Shown: positions 32,103-42,225 of the stretch, piece by piece | Position numbering within the stretch: position 1 is the stretch's first letter | Layout of the letters: the number at the start of each line of letters is the position of its first letter | Assembly: GCF_004795035.1 (NCBI RefSeq) | Contig: NZ_SSBK01000001.1 | Location: 310,001-374,000, forward strand | DNA from: Streptomyces sp. A0958 | GTDB taxonomy: Bacteria; Actinomycetota; Actinomycetes; Streptomycetales; Streptomycetaceae | Reading direction: 5' to 3' | DNA length: 64,000 bases | Notes under the pieces: generated by a model | Database searches by the model: none | The model's input: only the letters and a program-made list of their open reading frames with translations | What the model was told of the DNA's origin: nothing | Made by a program: the position numbers and the translations under genes

Positions 32103-32533
32103 TGCACCTCGCCTATCCCGCCGTGCTCGCCGCCCTCCTCTTCTGCACCGGGCTGTACGGAGTCCTCGCCCGCCGCAACGCGATCCTCGTCCTGATGTCC
32201 GTCGAGCTGATGCTCAACGCCGTCAACCTCAACCTGGTCGCCTTCGACGTCTGGCTCCGCGACACCCTCCACTCCGGCCAGGCCCTCACCCTGTTCACCA
32301 TCGCCATCGCGGCGGCGGAGATCGGCATCGGCCTGGCGATCGTCCTCGCCGTCTACCGCAACCGCGGCACCTCCGACATCGACCGCCTCCGCGACACCGC
32401 CGAGACCGACGAGGCCGAAACGGTCCCGGCCGGCGACGACGAGGACGACGACCCCACGGGCACCGCCGCCCGCCCCGAAGACCAGGCCACTGCTGCGGCA
32501 GGGAAGGCAAAGAAGGCAGAGGCCACCGCGTGA
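32102..32533 (+). CDS. nuoK: NADH-quinone oxidoreductase subunit K
   Basis: 143 residues. The first 100 hold the three helices of NuoK, with the conserved glutamates in [19 protein letters not shown] and [20 protein letters not shown]. The remaining 45 residues are an acidic then Ala/Lys-rich tail ([18 protein letters not shown] region), again longer than the family. It starts at an ATG on the last base of the nuoJ stop. Confidence 0.95.
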   Translation: MHLAYPAVLAALLFCTGLYGVLARRNAILVLMSVELMLNAVNLNLVAFDVWLRDTLHSGQALTLFTIAIAAAEIGIGLAIVLAVYRNRGTSDIDRLRDTAETDEAETVPAGDDEDDDPTGTAARPEDQATAAAGKAKKAEATA

Positions 32534-34530
32534 CCACCACGACCCTCGCCGTCCTCGTCCCCCTCCTCCCGTTCCTGGGCGCCGCCGCCGGTCTCCTCAC
32601 CGGCCGCACCGCGCCCGGCTACGTCCGGCCGCTCGCCGTACTGCCCTCCCTCGCCTCCCTCGTCCTCGCGGCCGTCGTCGCCGCGCGCCAGGGCGGCGGC
32701 CGGGCCATCGACGCGGCGACCCAGCTCACCCCCACCGGCTCCGTCCCGATCGACCTCGCGCTGCACCTCGACGGCTTCGCCGTCCTCGTCGCCGTGCTGG
32801 TCGCCCTCGTCGCGAGCTGCGTGCAGATCTACTCGACCGCCTACCTGCGCGACGACCCCCGCTACCCCTCGTACGCGGCCCTCGTCTCCCTCTTCACCTC
32901 CGCGATGCTGCTCGTCGTCTACTCCGGCGACCTGATGGTGCTCCTGGTCGGCTGGGAGATCATGGGCATCTGCTCCTACTTCCTGGTCGGCCACTACTGG
33001 GAGACGCCCGAGGCCCGCGCCGCCTCCCTCAAGGCGTTCCTGGTCACCAAGCTCGGCGACGTCCCCTTCCTCATCGGCCTGTTCGCCCTCGCCGCCGACA
33101 CCGGCACCTTCCGCATCACCGGCATCCTGGGCGCCGTCGCCCACGACGGCCTCGATCACCCCACCCTCATCGCGCTCCTCCTGCTCGCCGGGGTCGCGGG
33201 CAAGTCCGCGCAGTTCCCCCTGCACACCTGGCTGCCCGACGCCATGGCCGGCCCCACCCCCGTCTCCGCCCTGATCCACGCGGCGACGATGGTCGCCGCC
33301 GGCATCTACTTCGTGGCCCGGCTCCTCCCCGTCTTCGCGGCATCCGGCGCCGCCCTCGTCGTCCTCGCCGTGATGGCGGCCGTCACGATGATCGGCTCCG
33401 GGCTCGCCGCCCTCGCCCAGGACGACATCAAGCGCGTCCTCGCCTACTCGACCATCGGCCAGCTCGGCTACATGTCCGGCGCCCTGGCCGTCGGCGACCG
33501 CGGGGCCGCCGTCTTCCACCTCATCTCGCACGGTGCCTTCAAAGCGGTCCTCTTCCTCGCCGCCGGGGTCGTCATCCACGCCGCCGGCACCAACTCACTG
33601 GCCGCCATGTCCCGGATGAGCGGACTGGCCCGGCGCATCCCCGACGCCTACTGGACGATGACCGTCGCCCTCCTCGCACTGGCCGCCATCCCCCCGTTCG
33701 CCGGCTTCTTCTCCAAGGAAGCCGTCCTCGTCGCCGCCGAGCACACCGCGCTCGGCCACCGGCACGTCGCCCCGGCCGCCGCCGGCTGGACCGTCCTCGT
33801 CGCCGGGCTCCTGGCCGCCGTGCTCACCGCCGCCTACGCCACCCGGCTCTGGCTCCTCGCCTTCCGGGGCCGGGGCGCCGAGGCCCCCGACCACGGCAGG
33901 CAGCCCGTCGCCATGACCACCGTCCTGTGGGTGCTGGCCGTCCCCACCATCGCGCTCGGGCTGACCGTCGGCGTGATCGGCGACTGGTTCGACGGCCACC
34001 GCCTCACCCCGTCGCTGACCACCGCCGTGCTCTCCACCGGCGTCGGCCTCGTCGGCGGCCTCGTCACCTACGGGGCCTGGCGCCACACCACCGCACTCGC
34101 CGCCCGCGTCCCGATGGGCTCGGTCGTCGCCCACCCCGGCGCGGAACCCGCCCTCGTCGAGATCGAGGCCATCGAGGCCCGCACCGCCGCCTACGGCACA
34201 GCCGGTGACGCCCCCGACCCCGCCGACCCCGGCCGCCTGCTGCTCGGCCCGCTCCACCGCCACGCGGCCACCGGCTTCCACCTGGACGCCCTGTACGCGG
34301 CGCTGTTCGTCCGCCCCGTCCAGGCCGCGGCGCGCCTCGTCCGCTTCCTGGACCGCGAGGTGGTCGACACCTACGTACGCGGCTCAGCCACCGGCGCACG
34401 CTGGCTCGGCACCGCCGTCCGCCGCGCCCAGACCGGCAACGTGCAGACCTACGTCAGCGCACTGCTCGCCGGTTCCCTGGTCCTGGCGGTCGCCGCCGTC
34501 GTCTTCGCCAACGTCAACGCCGGGTCGTGA
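32530..34530 (+). CDS. nuoL: NADH-quinone oxidoreductase subunit L
   Basis: 666 residues, antiporter-like proton-pumping subunit. [58 protein letters not shown] and FFSKEAVL are the conserved Glu/Lys/His path residues. The long lateral helix region (about 560-640) that clamps L, M and N is present. GTG 32530 overlaps the previous stop. Confidence 0.96.
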   Translation: MTTTTLAVLVPLLPFLGAAAGLLTGRTAPGYVRPLAVLPSLASLVLAAVVAARQGGGRAIDAATQLTPTGSVPIDLALHLDGFAVLVAVLVALVASCVQIYSTAYLRDDPRYPSYAALVSLFTSAMLLVVYSGDLMVLLVGWEIMGICSYFLVGHYWETPEARAASLKAFLVTKLGDVPFLIGLFALAADTGTFRITGILGAVAHDGLDHPTLIALLLLAGVAGKSAQFPLHTWLPDAMAGPTPVSALIHAATMVAAGIYFVARLLPVFAASGAALVVLAVMAAVTMIGSGLAALAQDDIKRVLAYSTIGQLGYMSGALAVGDRGAAVFHLISHGAFKAVLFLAAGVVIHAAGTNSLAAMSRMSGLARRIPDAYWTMTVALLALAAIPPFAGFFSKEAVLVAAEHTALGHRHVAPAAAGWTVLVAGLLAAVLTAAYATRLWLLAFRGRGAEAPDHGRQPVAMTTVLWVLAVPTIALGLTVGVIGDWFDGHRLTPSLTTAVLSTGVGLVGGLVTYGAWRHTTALAARVPMGSVVAHPGAEPALVEIEAIEARTAAYGTAGDAPDPADPGRLLLGPLHRHAATGFHLDALYAALFVRPVQAAARLVRFLDREVVDTYVRGSATGARWLGTAVRRAQTGNVQTYVSALLAGSLVLAVAAVVFANVNAGS

Positions 34531-34533
34531 GCC

Positions 34534-36108
34534 GTGATCGATATCAGTGCGTCCGTGATGCAGTTCCTTCTGGCGTTCGTCGTCGTCGCCCCGCTCATCG
34601 GCGCCGTCGCGGCCCTGCTCCCCGCCCCGCCCGGGCTCAAGGGCAGCAGCCCCGACCAGGCCGTGCTCCGCCACGGCGTGACCGTCACCGGCGTCATCCT
34701 CCTCGCGACGCTCGCGCTGGCCGCCGGCTTCGACCACGACCACCCGTCGAAGATGCAGGCCACCACCGACATCAGCTGGATTCCGGCGCTGGATGTACGC
34801 ATCCACCTCGGCATCGACGGCATTTCGCTCCCCCTGCTCGTACTGACCGCGCTGCTGACCTTCCTCTGCGCGCTCTACAGCTACTTCAAGATGCCCGCGG
34901 GCCCCTCCCCGAAGGCCTTCGTCGCACTGATCCTCGTCCTGGAGTCCGGCACCCTCGCCACCTTCGCCGTCCTCGACCTGATCCTGTTCTTCCTGGCGTT
35001 CGAGATGGTGCTCATCCCGATGTACTTCCTCATCGCCCGCTGGGGCGGTGCGCAGAGGCAGGCGGCCGCCTGGAAGTTCATCCTCTACACACTGCTCGGC
35101 TCGGTCGTCATGCTGCTGGGCCTGCTCCTCATCGGACTGAAGAGCGGCACCTTCGACATGGTGGCACTCGCCACTGACAACGGCCGCGGGCTCACCTCGT
35201 CCGTGCAGGTCATCGCCGTCCTCGCGATCGGCATCGGGCTCGCGGTGAAGACCCCGATGTGGCCGCTGCACAGCTGGCTCCCCGACGCCCACACCGCCGC
35301 CCCGACGGTCGGCTCCGTCCTCCTCGCGGGCGTCCTGCTGAAGATGGGCACGTACGGGTTCGTCCGGATTCTGCTCCCCGTCGCCCCCGACGGCATGCAC
35401 ACCTTCGCCCCGTACCTCGCCGCCTTCGCCGTCGCCGGCGTCATCTACGGGTCGCTCGCCTGCCTGGCGCTCGCCCGCCCCGGCTCCAAGGGCGACCTGA
35501 AGCGGCTCATCGCGTACTCCTCCGTCGGCCACATGGGGTTCGTCCTCCTCGGCATCGCGAGCATGACCCCCACCGGCGTCAACGGCGCGCTCTTCGCCAA
35601 CATCGCCCACGGACTCATCACCGGGCTGCTGTTCTTCCTGGTCGGCGCGGTCAAGGACCGGCACGGCACCGCCGACCTCGACACCCTCGCCGGGGCCACC
35701 GGCGCCGCCCTCTACGGCCGCGCCCCCCGCCTCGGAGGCCTCCTCGCGTTCGCCGCGATCGCCTCCCTCGGCCTGCCCGGACTCGCCGGCTTCTGGGGCG
35801 AGATGCTCGCCCTGTTCGGCGCGTTCGACCCCGCCGAAGGGCTCAGCAGGCCCGCCTTCCTGACCTTCATGTCCATCGCCGCGTTCGGCACCCTGCTCAC
35901 CGCCGCCTACCTCCTGATCGTGGTCCGCCGCGTCTGCATGGGCGCCACGCGCGACGAACCGCAGCCGATCGCCGACGTGCAGAGCTACGAATTCGCCGCC
36001 TGGACCCCCCTCGCGGCCCTCACCGTCCTCGCCGGCCTCTGGCCCGCCGTCCTCCTCGGCCTCACCGACCCGGCCGTGCAGAAGCTCCTCGCAGGAGGCA
36101 AGTCGTGA
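34534..36108 (+). CDS. nuoM: NADH-quinone oxidoreductase subunit M
   Basis: 524 residues, second antiporter-like subunit. LAFEMVLIPMYFLIARWGGA, VKTPMWPLHSWLPDAHTAAP and LKRLIAYSSVGHMGFVLLGI are the family markers (Glu144-, Lys234- and Lys265-type residues in E. coli numbering). Three bases separate it from nuoL. Confidence 0.96.
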   Translation: MIDISASVMQFLLAFVVVAPLIGAVAALLPAPPGLKGSSPDQAVLRHGVTVTGVILLATLALAAGFDHDHPSKMQATTDISWIPALDVRIHLGIDGISLPLLVLTALLTFLCALYSYFKMPAGPSPKAFVALILVLESGTLATFAVLDLILFFLAFEMVLIPMYFLIARWGGAQRQAAAWKFILYTLLGSVVMLLGLLLIGLKSGTFDMVALATDNGRGLTSSVQVIAVLAIGIGLAVKTPMWPLHSWLPDAHTAAPTVGSVLLAGVLLKMGTYGFVRILLPVAPDGMHTFAPYLAAFAVAGVIYGSLACLALARPGSKGDLKRLIAYSSVGHMGFVLLGIASMTPTGVNGALFANIAHGLITGLLFFLVGAVKDRHGTADLDTLAGATGAALYGRAPRLGGLLAFAAIASLGLPGLAGFWGEMLALFGAFDPAEGLSRPAFLTFMSIAAFGTLLTAAYLLIVVRRVCMGATRDEPQPIADVQSYEFAAWTPLAALTVLAGLWPAVLLGLTDPAVQKLLAGGKS

Positions 36109-37658
36109 CCACCGCGGCCGCAACCGCCGGCATCGCCCAGTCGGCGGCCGAGAGCACCGGCAGCCTCGTCCAGTCCGTCGACTGGCTCGCCCTGGCACCC
36201 CCCGTAGCCGTCGCGGCCGTAGCCGTCGCCGTCCTGGTCGCCGACCTCTTCGTCCCCGCGGCCCGCAAACCCCTCCTCGGCTACGGAGCCGTCGCCGGAC
36301 TCGTCGCCGGGCTCGCTCTGATCATCCCGCTCCACGACGGCGACCGCTCCACCTTCTGCCTCAGCACCGGCACCCGCGCCTGCAGCTACACCGCCGACCA
36401 CTTCACCCTGGTCATCCAGGCCCTCGTCCTCGGCGGCGCCCTGCTCACCGCCCTGCTCTCCATCGGTGACACCCGCAAGCTGCCGGCCGGCGAATTCTGG
36501 TTCCTGCTGCTGTCGTCCGCAGCCGGCGCCGCCCTCCTGCCCGCCGCCCGCGACCTCGCCACGCTCGTCATCGCCCTCGAAGTCGCCTCGCTGCCCGCCT
36601 TCGCCCTCGTCGGCATCAAGCGCGGCGACCGGCGCTCCTCCGAGGCCGCGCTGAAGTTCTTCCTGTCCTCGGTGACCGCCACCGCCGTGATGCTCCTCGG
36701 CGTCAGCTTCGTGTACGCGGCCACCGGCACCCTCCACCTCACCGACCTGGCGGGCCGCCTCGACCACGTCCCCGGCCGGCTCTCCACCCTCGCCGGGGCG
36801 GGCGTCGCCCTGACCCTCGTCGGCTTCGCCTTCAAGACGGCCGCCGCGCCCTTCCACTTCTGGGTGCCCGACACCTACGTAGGCGCCCCCCTGCCGATCG
36901 CCGCCTACCTGTCGGTCGTCGGCAAGGCGGTCGGCTTCTCCGGCCTCATCCTCGTCACGGTGATCGCCTTCCCGGCGTACGCGGACGTCTGGGGCCCCGC
37001 CCTCGCCGTACTCGCCGCGCTCACCATGACCGTCGGCAACGTCGCCGCGCTCCGCCAGAGCGCCACCCGCGCCCGCAGCGCGGTCCGCCTGCTCGCCTGG
37101 TCCTCCGTCGCCCAGGCCGGCTACCTCCTGGTGCCGATCGCCGCCGCCGCGTACGCCGGGGACCGCCGGATCGGCTCCACCGTCGCGTACGCCCTGATGT
37201 ACGCCGTCGTGAACCTCGGCGCGTTCGCGGTGGCCGCCCTCGTCGCCCGTACCCACCCCGGCAACCGCCTCGCCGACTACCGGGGCCTGTACGCGACCCG
37301 GCCGCTCGCCGCCCTCGCGCTGGCCTTCTTCCTGCTCTGCCTGGCCGGGCTGCCGCCGGGCATCATCGGCCTCTTCGCCAAGGTCACGGTCTTCTCCGCG
37401 GCCGTCGACGCCGGACTGGGCTGGCTCGCCGTCGTCATGGCCGTGAACGTCGTCGTCGCGCTGTACTACTACCTCCAGTGGACCGCCGCCCTGTTCCGCG
37501 CGCCCGAGCCGGACGGTACGCGGCAGCCCGCCCCCGCCACCCGGCACCGCACCCCGGCACCCCTCACCGCCGCGATCGTCCTCACCGCCGTCGCCGGCAT
37601 CGTCCTGTCGGGCGCCCCGCAGACCGTGCTCCGGTTCGCCGCCGTCAACCTGTTCTGA
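36105..37658 (+). CDS. nuoN: NADH-quinone oxidoreductase subunit N
   Basis: 517 residues, third antiporter-like subunit and last gene of the operon. LVIALEVASLPAFALVGIKR, KTAAAPFHFWVPDTYVGAPL and the LLAWSSVAQAGYLLVPIAAA segment correspond to the conserved charged path. GTG 36105 overlaps the nuoM stop. No nuoD/E/F/G follows. Confidence 0.95.
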   Translation: MTTAAATAGIAQSAAESTGSLVQSVDWLALAPPVAVAAVAVAVLVADLFVPAARKPLLGYGAVAGLVAGLALIIPLHDGDRSTFCLSTGTRACSYTADHFTLVIQALVLGGALLTALLSIGDTRKLPAGEFWFLLLSSAAGAALLPAARDLATLVIALEVASLPAFALVGIKRGDRRSSEAALKFFLSSVTATAVMLLGVSFVYAATGTLHLTDLAGRLDHVPGRLSTLAGAGVALTLVGFAFKTAAAPFHFWVPDTYVGAPLPIAAYLSVVGKAVGFSGLILVTVIAFPAYADVWGPALAVLAALTMTVGNVAALRQSATRARSAVRLLAWSSVAQAGYLLVPIAAAAYAGDRRIGSTVAYALMYAVVNLGAFAVAALVARTHPGNRLADYRGLYATRPLAALALAFFLLCLAGLPPGIIGLFAKVTVFSAAVDAGLGWLAVVMAVNVVVALYYYLQWTAALFRAPEPDGTRQPAPATRHRTPAPLTAAIVLTAVAGIVLSGAPQTVLRFAAVNLF

Positions 37659-37759
37659 CGGCCACGAGATCGGTTTGCCCCCGGCAGCCCCCGCAGGGCA
37701 GGGTCGTGCCCGCGCGTGGGCGCGTACGACCTTCACATCACCACAGAGGAGCCAGAGCA

Positions 37760-38224
37760 GTGCTGAGCGGGTTCAAGGACTTCATCCTGCGCGGAAACGT
37801 CATCTCCATGGCGGTCGGTCTCGCCGTCGGAGCCGCGTTCACCGCAGTCGTCACGGGGTTCAGCAACGCCTTCATCGTCCCGATGATCGGCATCATCACC
37901 CGCGGCACCGGCGACTTCAGCAAGGCCGAGTTCAAGTTCGACGGTGTGACGTTCCCCTACGGCCTCTTCGTCAGCGCCGCGATCGCCTTCCTCATCACCG
38001 CCTCGATCCTCTACTTCTGTGTCGTCGTGCCCATGTCCAAGGTCCAGGACCGGTTCACGGCCAGGAAGGTCCAGGAGGCGGTCGACATCAAGGCCGCCCT
38101 GCGCGACTGCCCCCGCTGCTACACCGAGATCCCGGCCATCGCCTCCCGCTGCGCCCACTGCACCAGCGAGGTCGAGCCCGACCCCGAGGCCGTGGAGCTC
38201 GCGAAGCTCCCCGCCCAGCGCTGA
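37760..38224 (+). CDS. mscL: Large-conductance mechanosensitive channel with zinc-ribbon tail
   Basis: 154 residues. The pore helix MLSGFKDFILRGNVISMAVG, TGFSNAFIVPMIG and YGLFVSAAIAFLITASILYF match MscL, the emergency valve for osmotic down-shock. After the cytoplasmic helix bundle, residues 118-134 read CPRCYTEIPAIASRCAHC, a CxxC-x12-CxxC zinc ribbon not present in E. coli MscL. GTG 37760 follows AGAGGAG. 101 bp after the nuo operon. Confidence 0.93.
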   Translation: MLSGFKDFILRGNVISMAVGLAVGAAFTAVVTGFSNAFIVPMIGIITRGTGDFSKAEFKFDGVTFPYGLFVSAAIAFLITASILYFCVVVPMSKVQDRFTARKVQEAVDIKAALRDCPRCYTEIPAIASRCAHCTSEVEPDPEAVELAKLPAQR

Positions 38225-38308
38225 GCCGCCCCGCGCCGCCACCCGCACGGCCCAGGCCGGCCCCGGCGCTCGCATGCGGGAACGGGGCCGGGCCGCCCGC
38301 CCCCACGC

Positions 38309-38374
38309 ACAAGGGAACTAGCTTTCCCCGCCTCGCGTTGACCAGTACGGGAGGCTCCACTGGGGAGTGGAGCC
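38309..38374. promoter_or_regulatory. Inverted repeats upstream of htpX
   Basis: GGCTCCACT/AGTGGAGCC (38353-38361 with 38366-38374) is perfect with a GGGG spacer; a weaker GGGAA/TTTCCC pair lies at 38311-38326. They suit an operator or leader hairpin for the membrane-stress protease. The rest of the 38225-38419 gap shows nothing else. Confidence 0.5.
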
Positions 38375-38419
38375 CCACCCAGCAAGGGTTCCCCTGCTGC
38401 ACGATTTGGAGGGCGTACC

Positions 38420-39283
38420 GTGCACCGCCGGCACAACGGGCTGAGAACCGCCGTACTCCTCGGGGGCCTGTCCGCACTCATCATCGTCATCGGCGGCTTC
38501 TTCGGCCGTACGGGTCTGATCGTCGCGCTCCTGGTAGCCGTCGGCACCAACGCCTACGCCTACTGGAACAGCGACAAGCTGGCGCTGCGGGCCATGCGCG
38601 CGCGCCCGGTCAGCGAGTTCCAGGCGCCCCAGCTCTACCGCATCGTCCGCGAGCTCTCCACCTCGGCGCGCCAGCCCATGCCCCGCCTCTACATCTCCCC
38701 GACCCAGGCACCCAACGCCTTCGCGACCGGCCGCAACCCGCGCAACGCCGCGGTCTGCTGCACCGAGGGCATCCTCCAGATCCTGGACGAACGGGAGCTG
38801 CGCGGCGTCCTGGGCCACGAGCTCAGCCATGTCCACAACCGCGACATCCTCATCTCGTCCGTCGCCGGCGCGCTGGCCTCCGTCGTGATGTTCCTGGTCA
38901 ACTTCGCCTGGCTGATCCCGGTCGGCCGTTCCAACGACGACGAGGGCCCCGGCCTCCTCGGCATGCTGCTGATCATGATCCTGGGCCCGCTCGCCGCGTC
39001 CGTGATCCAACTGGCCGTCAGCCGCTCCCGGGAGTACGAGGCGGACGCCTCGGGCGCCCGGCTGACCGGCGACCCGCTGGCCCTGGCCGGCGCCCTGCGG
39101 AAGCTGGAGGCCGGAACCCAGCAGCTCCCGCTGCCCCCGGAGCCGAGGATCGAGACCGCGAGCCACATGATGATCGCCAACCCGTTCCGCGCCGGGCAGG
39201 GGATGTCCAAGATGTTCTCGACCCACCCGCCGATGGCGGAGCGCATCGCCCGACTCGAGCAGATGGCAGGTCCTCGCCCGTGA
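38420..39283 (+). CDS. htpX: M48 membrane zinc metalloprotease HtpX
   Basis: 287 residues. Two N-terminal membrane helices ([37 protein letters not shown]), the APNAFATGR segment, catalytic [10 protein letters not shown] near residue 135, two more hydrophobic segments, and the third zinc ligand Glu in [10 protein letters not shown]. HtpX degrades damaged membrane proteins. GTG 38420 is used after TTTGGAGGGCGTACC. Four bases overlap with the next gene. Confidence 0.95.
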   Translation: MHRRHNGLRTAVLLGGLSALIIVIGGFFGRTGLIVALLVAVGTNAYAYWNSDKLALRAMRARPVSEFQAPQLYRIVRELSTSARQPMPRLYISPTQAPNAFATGRNPRNAAVCCTEGILQILDERELRGVLGHELSHVHNRDILISSVAGALASVVMFLVNFAWLIPVGRSNDDEGPGLLGMLLIMILGPLAASVIQLAVSRSREYEADASGARLTGDPLALAGALRKLEAGTQQLPLPPEPRIETASHMMIANPFRAGQGMSKMFSTHPPMAERIARLEQMAGPRP

Positions 39284-39672
39284 AAACCATTCTGAACGTC
39301 ATTTGGCTGATCCTGTGCGGCTTCTGGATGTTCCTCGGCTATCTGCTCGCGGGGCTCCTGCTCTGCGTCACGATCATCGGCATCCCGTTCGGCCTGGCCG
39401 CCTTCCGTATCGGCATCTACGCGCTGTGGCCCTTCGGGTACCGGGTCGTCGACCGCCGGGACGCGGGGAGCCCCTCGTGCGTCGGCAACGTGCTCTGGCT
39501 GATTCTCGCCGGCTGGTGGCTGGCGCTCGGTCACATCACCACCGGCATCGCCCTCTGCATCACGATCATCGGCATCCCCCTGGGCATCGCCAACTTCAAG
39601 CTGATCCCGGTGTCCCTGATGCCCTTCGGCAAGGAGATCGTCAGCACCGACGCGCAGTTCGCGGGCTGGTAG
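39280..39672 (+). CDS. yccF: YccF-family inner membrane protein
   Basis: 130 residues with two copies of a hydrophobic unit: [20 protein letters not shown] with [14 protein letters not shown], and [20 protein letters not shown] with [13 protein letters not shown]. This duplicated YccF domain is found in membrane proteins of unknown function. GTG 39280 overlaps the htpX stop, so they are co-translated. Confidence 0.92.
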   Translation: MKTILNVIWLILCGFWMFLGYLLAGLLLCVTIIGIPFGLAAFRIGIYALWPFGYRVVDRRDAGSPSCVGNVLWLILAGWWLALGHITTGIALCITIIGIPLGIANFKLIPVSLMPFGKEIVSTDAQFAGW

Positions 39673-39764
39673 ACGAAACGGGGCCGACAGGCCGTGCCGC
39701 GCAACCGCCCGCCCGTCGTGGGCGTCTTGGCTTTCAAGACCGAGTGACGGGTAGGTTCGCACGC

Positions 39765-40037
39765 ATGACCATTATCGGCTGGATCATTCTTGGGCTTGTC
39801 GCCGGCGTCATCGCCAAGGTCCTGCTGCCGGGGCGGGACCCCGGCGGCGTGTTGGGCACCACCCTCATCGGGATCGTCGGTGCCTTCCTCGGTGGCTGGA
39901 TATCGTCGCGCTTCCTGGACCGCGAGATCACCAAGGACTTCTTCGACCCGGCGACCTGGATCGCGGCCGTCGGCGGCTCACTGGTCCTGCTGATCGCCTA
40001 CCGGCTGATCTTCGGCAACTCCCGCGAACGCCGCTGA
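39765..40037 (+). CDS. GlsB/YeaQ/YmgE-family stress membrane protein
   Basis: 90 residues with three hydrophobic segments and the family glycines: IIGWIILGLVAGVIAKVLLP GRDPGG, TTLIGIVGAFLGGWISS. These transglycosylase-associated proteins are stress-induced in many bacteria. No Shine-Dalgarno is visible; a -10-like TAGGTT (39752-39757) eight bases before the ATG suggests a leaderless message. Confidence 0.9.
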   Translation: MTIIGWIILGLVAGVIAKVLLPGRDPGGVLGTTLIGIVGAFLGGWISSRFLDREITKDFFDPATWIAAVGGSLVLLIAYRLIFGNSRERR

Positions 40038-40040
40038 CGA

Positions 40041-40709
40041 CTACACCGAAGGCCGCCCCAGCCCCGTCTCACGCAACGTCACATTGAGCCGGCCACCGCT
40101 CATCCCCGTTCCGGGAGGGGCGGTGCCCGGCCGGATCGACGGCACCCCGTGGAACGCGCGCCGCGAAGGCCCGCCGAACACGAACAGGTCCCCGGAGGCC
40201 AGCTCCACGTCCGTGTAGGGCCGCCCCCGCCCCTCCGTGTTGCCGAAGCGGAAGACACACGTGTCGCCGATGCTGAACGACACCACGGGCGCCCCGGACC
40301 GCTCCTCGTTGTCCTGGTGCATGCCCATCCGGGCCGAGTCGTCGTAGAAGTTGACCAGCGCGGCATCCGGCTCGTACGCCCCCGCCGGACTCCGTGGCCC
40401 GTACGCCTCCGCCACGGCCGCCCGCCCCAGCTCCGCGAGCCAGCCAGGGAACGGGGCGACCCGCGCGCCGTTCACATCGTCCGCCGTACGCGAGTAGCGG
40501 TACGGCTGCCAGTGCCAGCCCAGACACACCGTCCGCACCGACATCACCCCACCGCCCGGCAACGCCGTGTGCCGCAGCGGAACGGGCCCCCGCGCCCACT
40601 CCCGGCACGCCGCCACCAACTGCCGCTGCCGCTCCGGCGACAGCCAGTCGGGCACATGCACCGCCCCCGGCGCGACCACCGCACGCGGCCTGGGGAACAG
40701 CCCCTCCAT
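40041..40709 (-). CDS. alkB: AlkB-like 2-oxoglutarate/Fe(II) DNA dioxygenase
   Basis: 222 residues. It removes methyl groups oxidatively from 1-methyladenine and 3-methylcytosine. Metal ligands are His and Asp in MGMHQDNEER and the distal His in RRAFHGVPSI; the 2-oxoglutarate Arg pair is in RLNVTLRETG. VNFYDDSARMG is the conserved lead-in. ATG 40709 overlaps the stop of the methyltransferase gene, so the two repair routes are produced together. Confidence 0.93.
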   Translation of the reverse strand: MEGLFPRPRAVVAPGAVHVPDWLSPERQRQLVAACREWARGPVPLRHTALPGGGVMSVRTVCLGWHWQPYRYSRTADDVNGARVAPFPGWLAELGRAAVAEAYGPRSPAGAYEPDAALVNFYDDSARMGMHQDNEERSGAPVVSFSIGDTCVFRFGNTEGRGRPYTDVELASGDLFVFGGPSRRAFHGVPSIRPGTAPPGTGMSGGRLNVTLRETGLGRPSV

Positions 40710-41215
40710 CAGCGCGCGGCCAGGGCGCCTTCGAGCCCCAGCAGCCGCTCCTTGCGCTCCAGCCCGCCCGCGTAGCCGCGCAGCGCCCCGTCCGCACCGA
40801 TCACCCGGTGGCACGGCCGCACGACCAGCAGCGGATTGCGCCCGATCGCCGTGCCCACGGCCCGCACCCCGGCCCCGCTCGCGCCGACCCGCTCGGCGAT
40901 CTGCCCGTAGGACACCGTCTCCCCGTACGGGACGGCGTCCAGCGCGGCCCAGACCCGGCGCTGGAAGTCCGTGCCCCGGCCCTCGGCGTACACCAGGTCG
41001 AAACGCGTCCTGCGCCCCTCGAAGTACTCCCGCAACTGGGCCGCGACCGGCGCGAACGCCGAGGGCGCGGGCGCCCAGCCGTCCTGGACGACCGCCGCGC
41101 CCTTCTGCCCGGGCAGGGAGAGCGAGACGAGCGCGATGCCCGCCGGCCCCGGGGCCTGTTCGCCGACCAGCAGCAGTTCACCCAGTGGGCTGTCGACCGT
41201 CGCGTACATGGTCAT
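40709..41215 (-). CDS. ogt: Methylated-DNA-protein-cysteine methyltransferase
   Basis: 168 residues. It transfers the alkyl group from O6-methylguanine to the Cys of VVRPCHRVIGADG near residue 133. PYGETVSYGQIAERVG forms the DNA-binding helix-turn-helix, and GLERKERLLGLEG ends the fold. ATG 41215 is chosen since 33 upstream residues are Arg-rich and non-homologous. ATGA coupling with alkB makes an alkylation-repair operon. Confidence 0.94.
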   Translation of the reverse strand: MTMYATVDSPLGELLLVGEQAPGPAGIALVSLSLPGQKGAAVVQDGWAPAPSAFAPVAAQLREYFEGRRTRFDLVYAEGRGTDFQRRVWAALDAVPYGETVSYGQIAERVGASGAGVRAVGTAIGRNPLLVVRPCHRVIGADGALRGYAGGLERKERLLGLEGALAAR

Positions 41216-41361
41216 GGCTCGTCCCTCTCCTCGTCCGTGCGACCGGCCGGAACGCCGGCCGTCACGGACCAGTCTGCTGCGCCCGGACCGCCGCGACCGG
41301 CGGTATTCGGACATCCAGTCCGGGCGCGGAACGAGAGGTTCCGCTCCCGGACCGCGGCGTC

Positions 41362-41850
41362 CTACCGGTAGTTCGTGAACTGCACGTCGAAATCGAAGTC
41401 CTGGGCCTTCAGCAGCGCCTGCACGGCCTGGAGGTCGTCCCGGCTCTTCGAGGTGACCCGCAGCTCTTCGCCCTGGACCTGCGCCTTGACGCCCTTCGGG
41501 CCCTCGTCGCGGATGATCTTCGCGACCTTCTTGGCGTTCTCCTGGGAGATGCCCTCCTCGATCGAGGCGAAGAGCTTGTACTCCTTGCCGGACAGCTGCG
41601 GCTCACCGGCGTCCAGCGACTTCAGCGAGATGCCGCGCTTGATCAGCTTGGACTGGAAGATGTCGAGGATGGCCTTGACCCGCTCCTCGCCGTTCGCCTG
41701 CATCAGGATCTTCTCGCCGGACCAGGCGATCGAGGCGTCCGTGCCCTTGAAGTCGTAGCGCTGGGAAATCTCCTTGGCGGCCTGGTTGAGGGCGTTGTCG
41801 ACCTCCTGCCGCTCGACCTTCGAGACGATGTCGAAACTGGAGTCGGCCAT
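41362..41850 (-). CDS. YajQ-family nucleotide-binding protein
   Basis: 162 residues. [20 protein letters not shown], then [16 protein letters not shown], and the end [20 protein letters not shown] with DVQFTNYR are near-invariant in YajQ, which binds nucleotides and, in Xanthomonas, cyclic di-GMP. ATG 41850 is used. Its role in streptomycetes is not defined. Confidence 0.95.
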   Translation of the reverse strand: MADSSFDIVSKVERQEVDNALNQAAKEISQRYDFKGTDASIAWSGEKILMQANGEERVKAILDIFQSKLIKRGISLKSLDAGEPQLSGKEYKLFASIEEGISQENAKKVAKIIRDEGPKGVKAQVQGEELRVTSKSRDDLQAVQALLKAQDFDFDVQFTNYR

Positions 41851-42073
41851 GACGTGTGGCTCCTTGGATCGGGGGTGCTGGAAAGGATGTGCGTACGAAG
41901 CGGCCGCGGGACCTTCAGGATGCGCGGGCCCCTGCCGCCCGGCAAAGCCTAGCCACCCGCGCCCGCCGGGGCCGCTGGTCAATCCGGTGGCGTAGCACCC
42001 CCGGTCATCAGGTATCGTTTACGTCGTTGCCACGGAGCACCGCCACAAAGCGGGTCTCACGGCAGCATCCCTT

Positions 42074-42155
<82 letters not shown>

Positions 42156-42225
42156 CAAAGCAAGGCCCCTGTCTTCGGACGGGGGCCTTCTCTGTTGTCC
42201 GACGAGAGATGGGAAAGGGAAGGGT

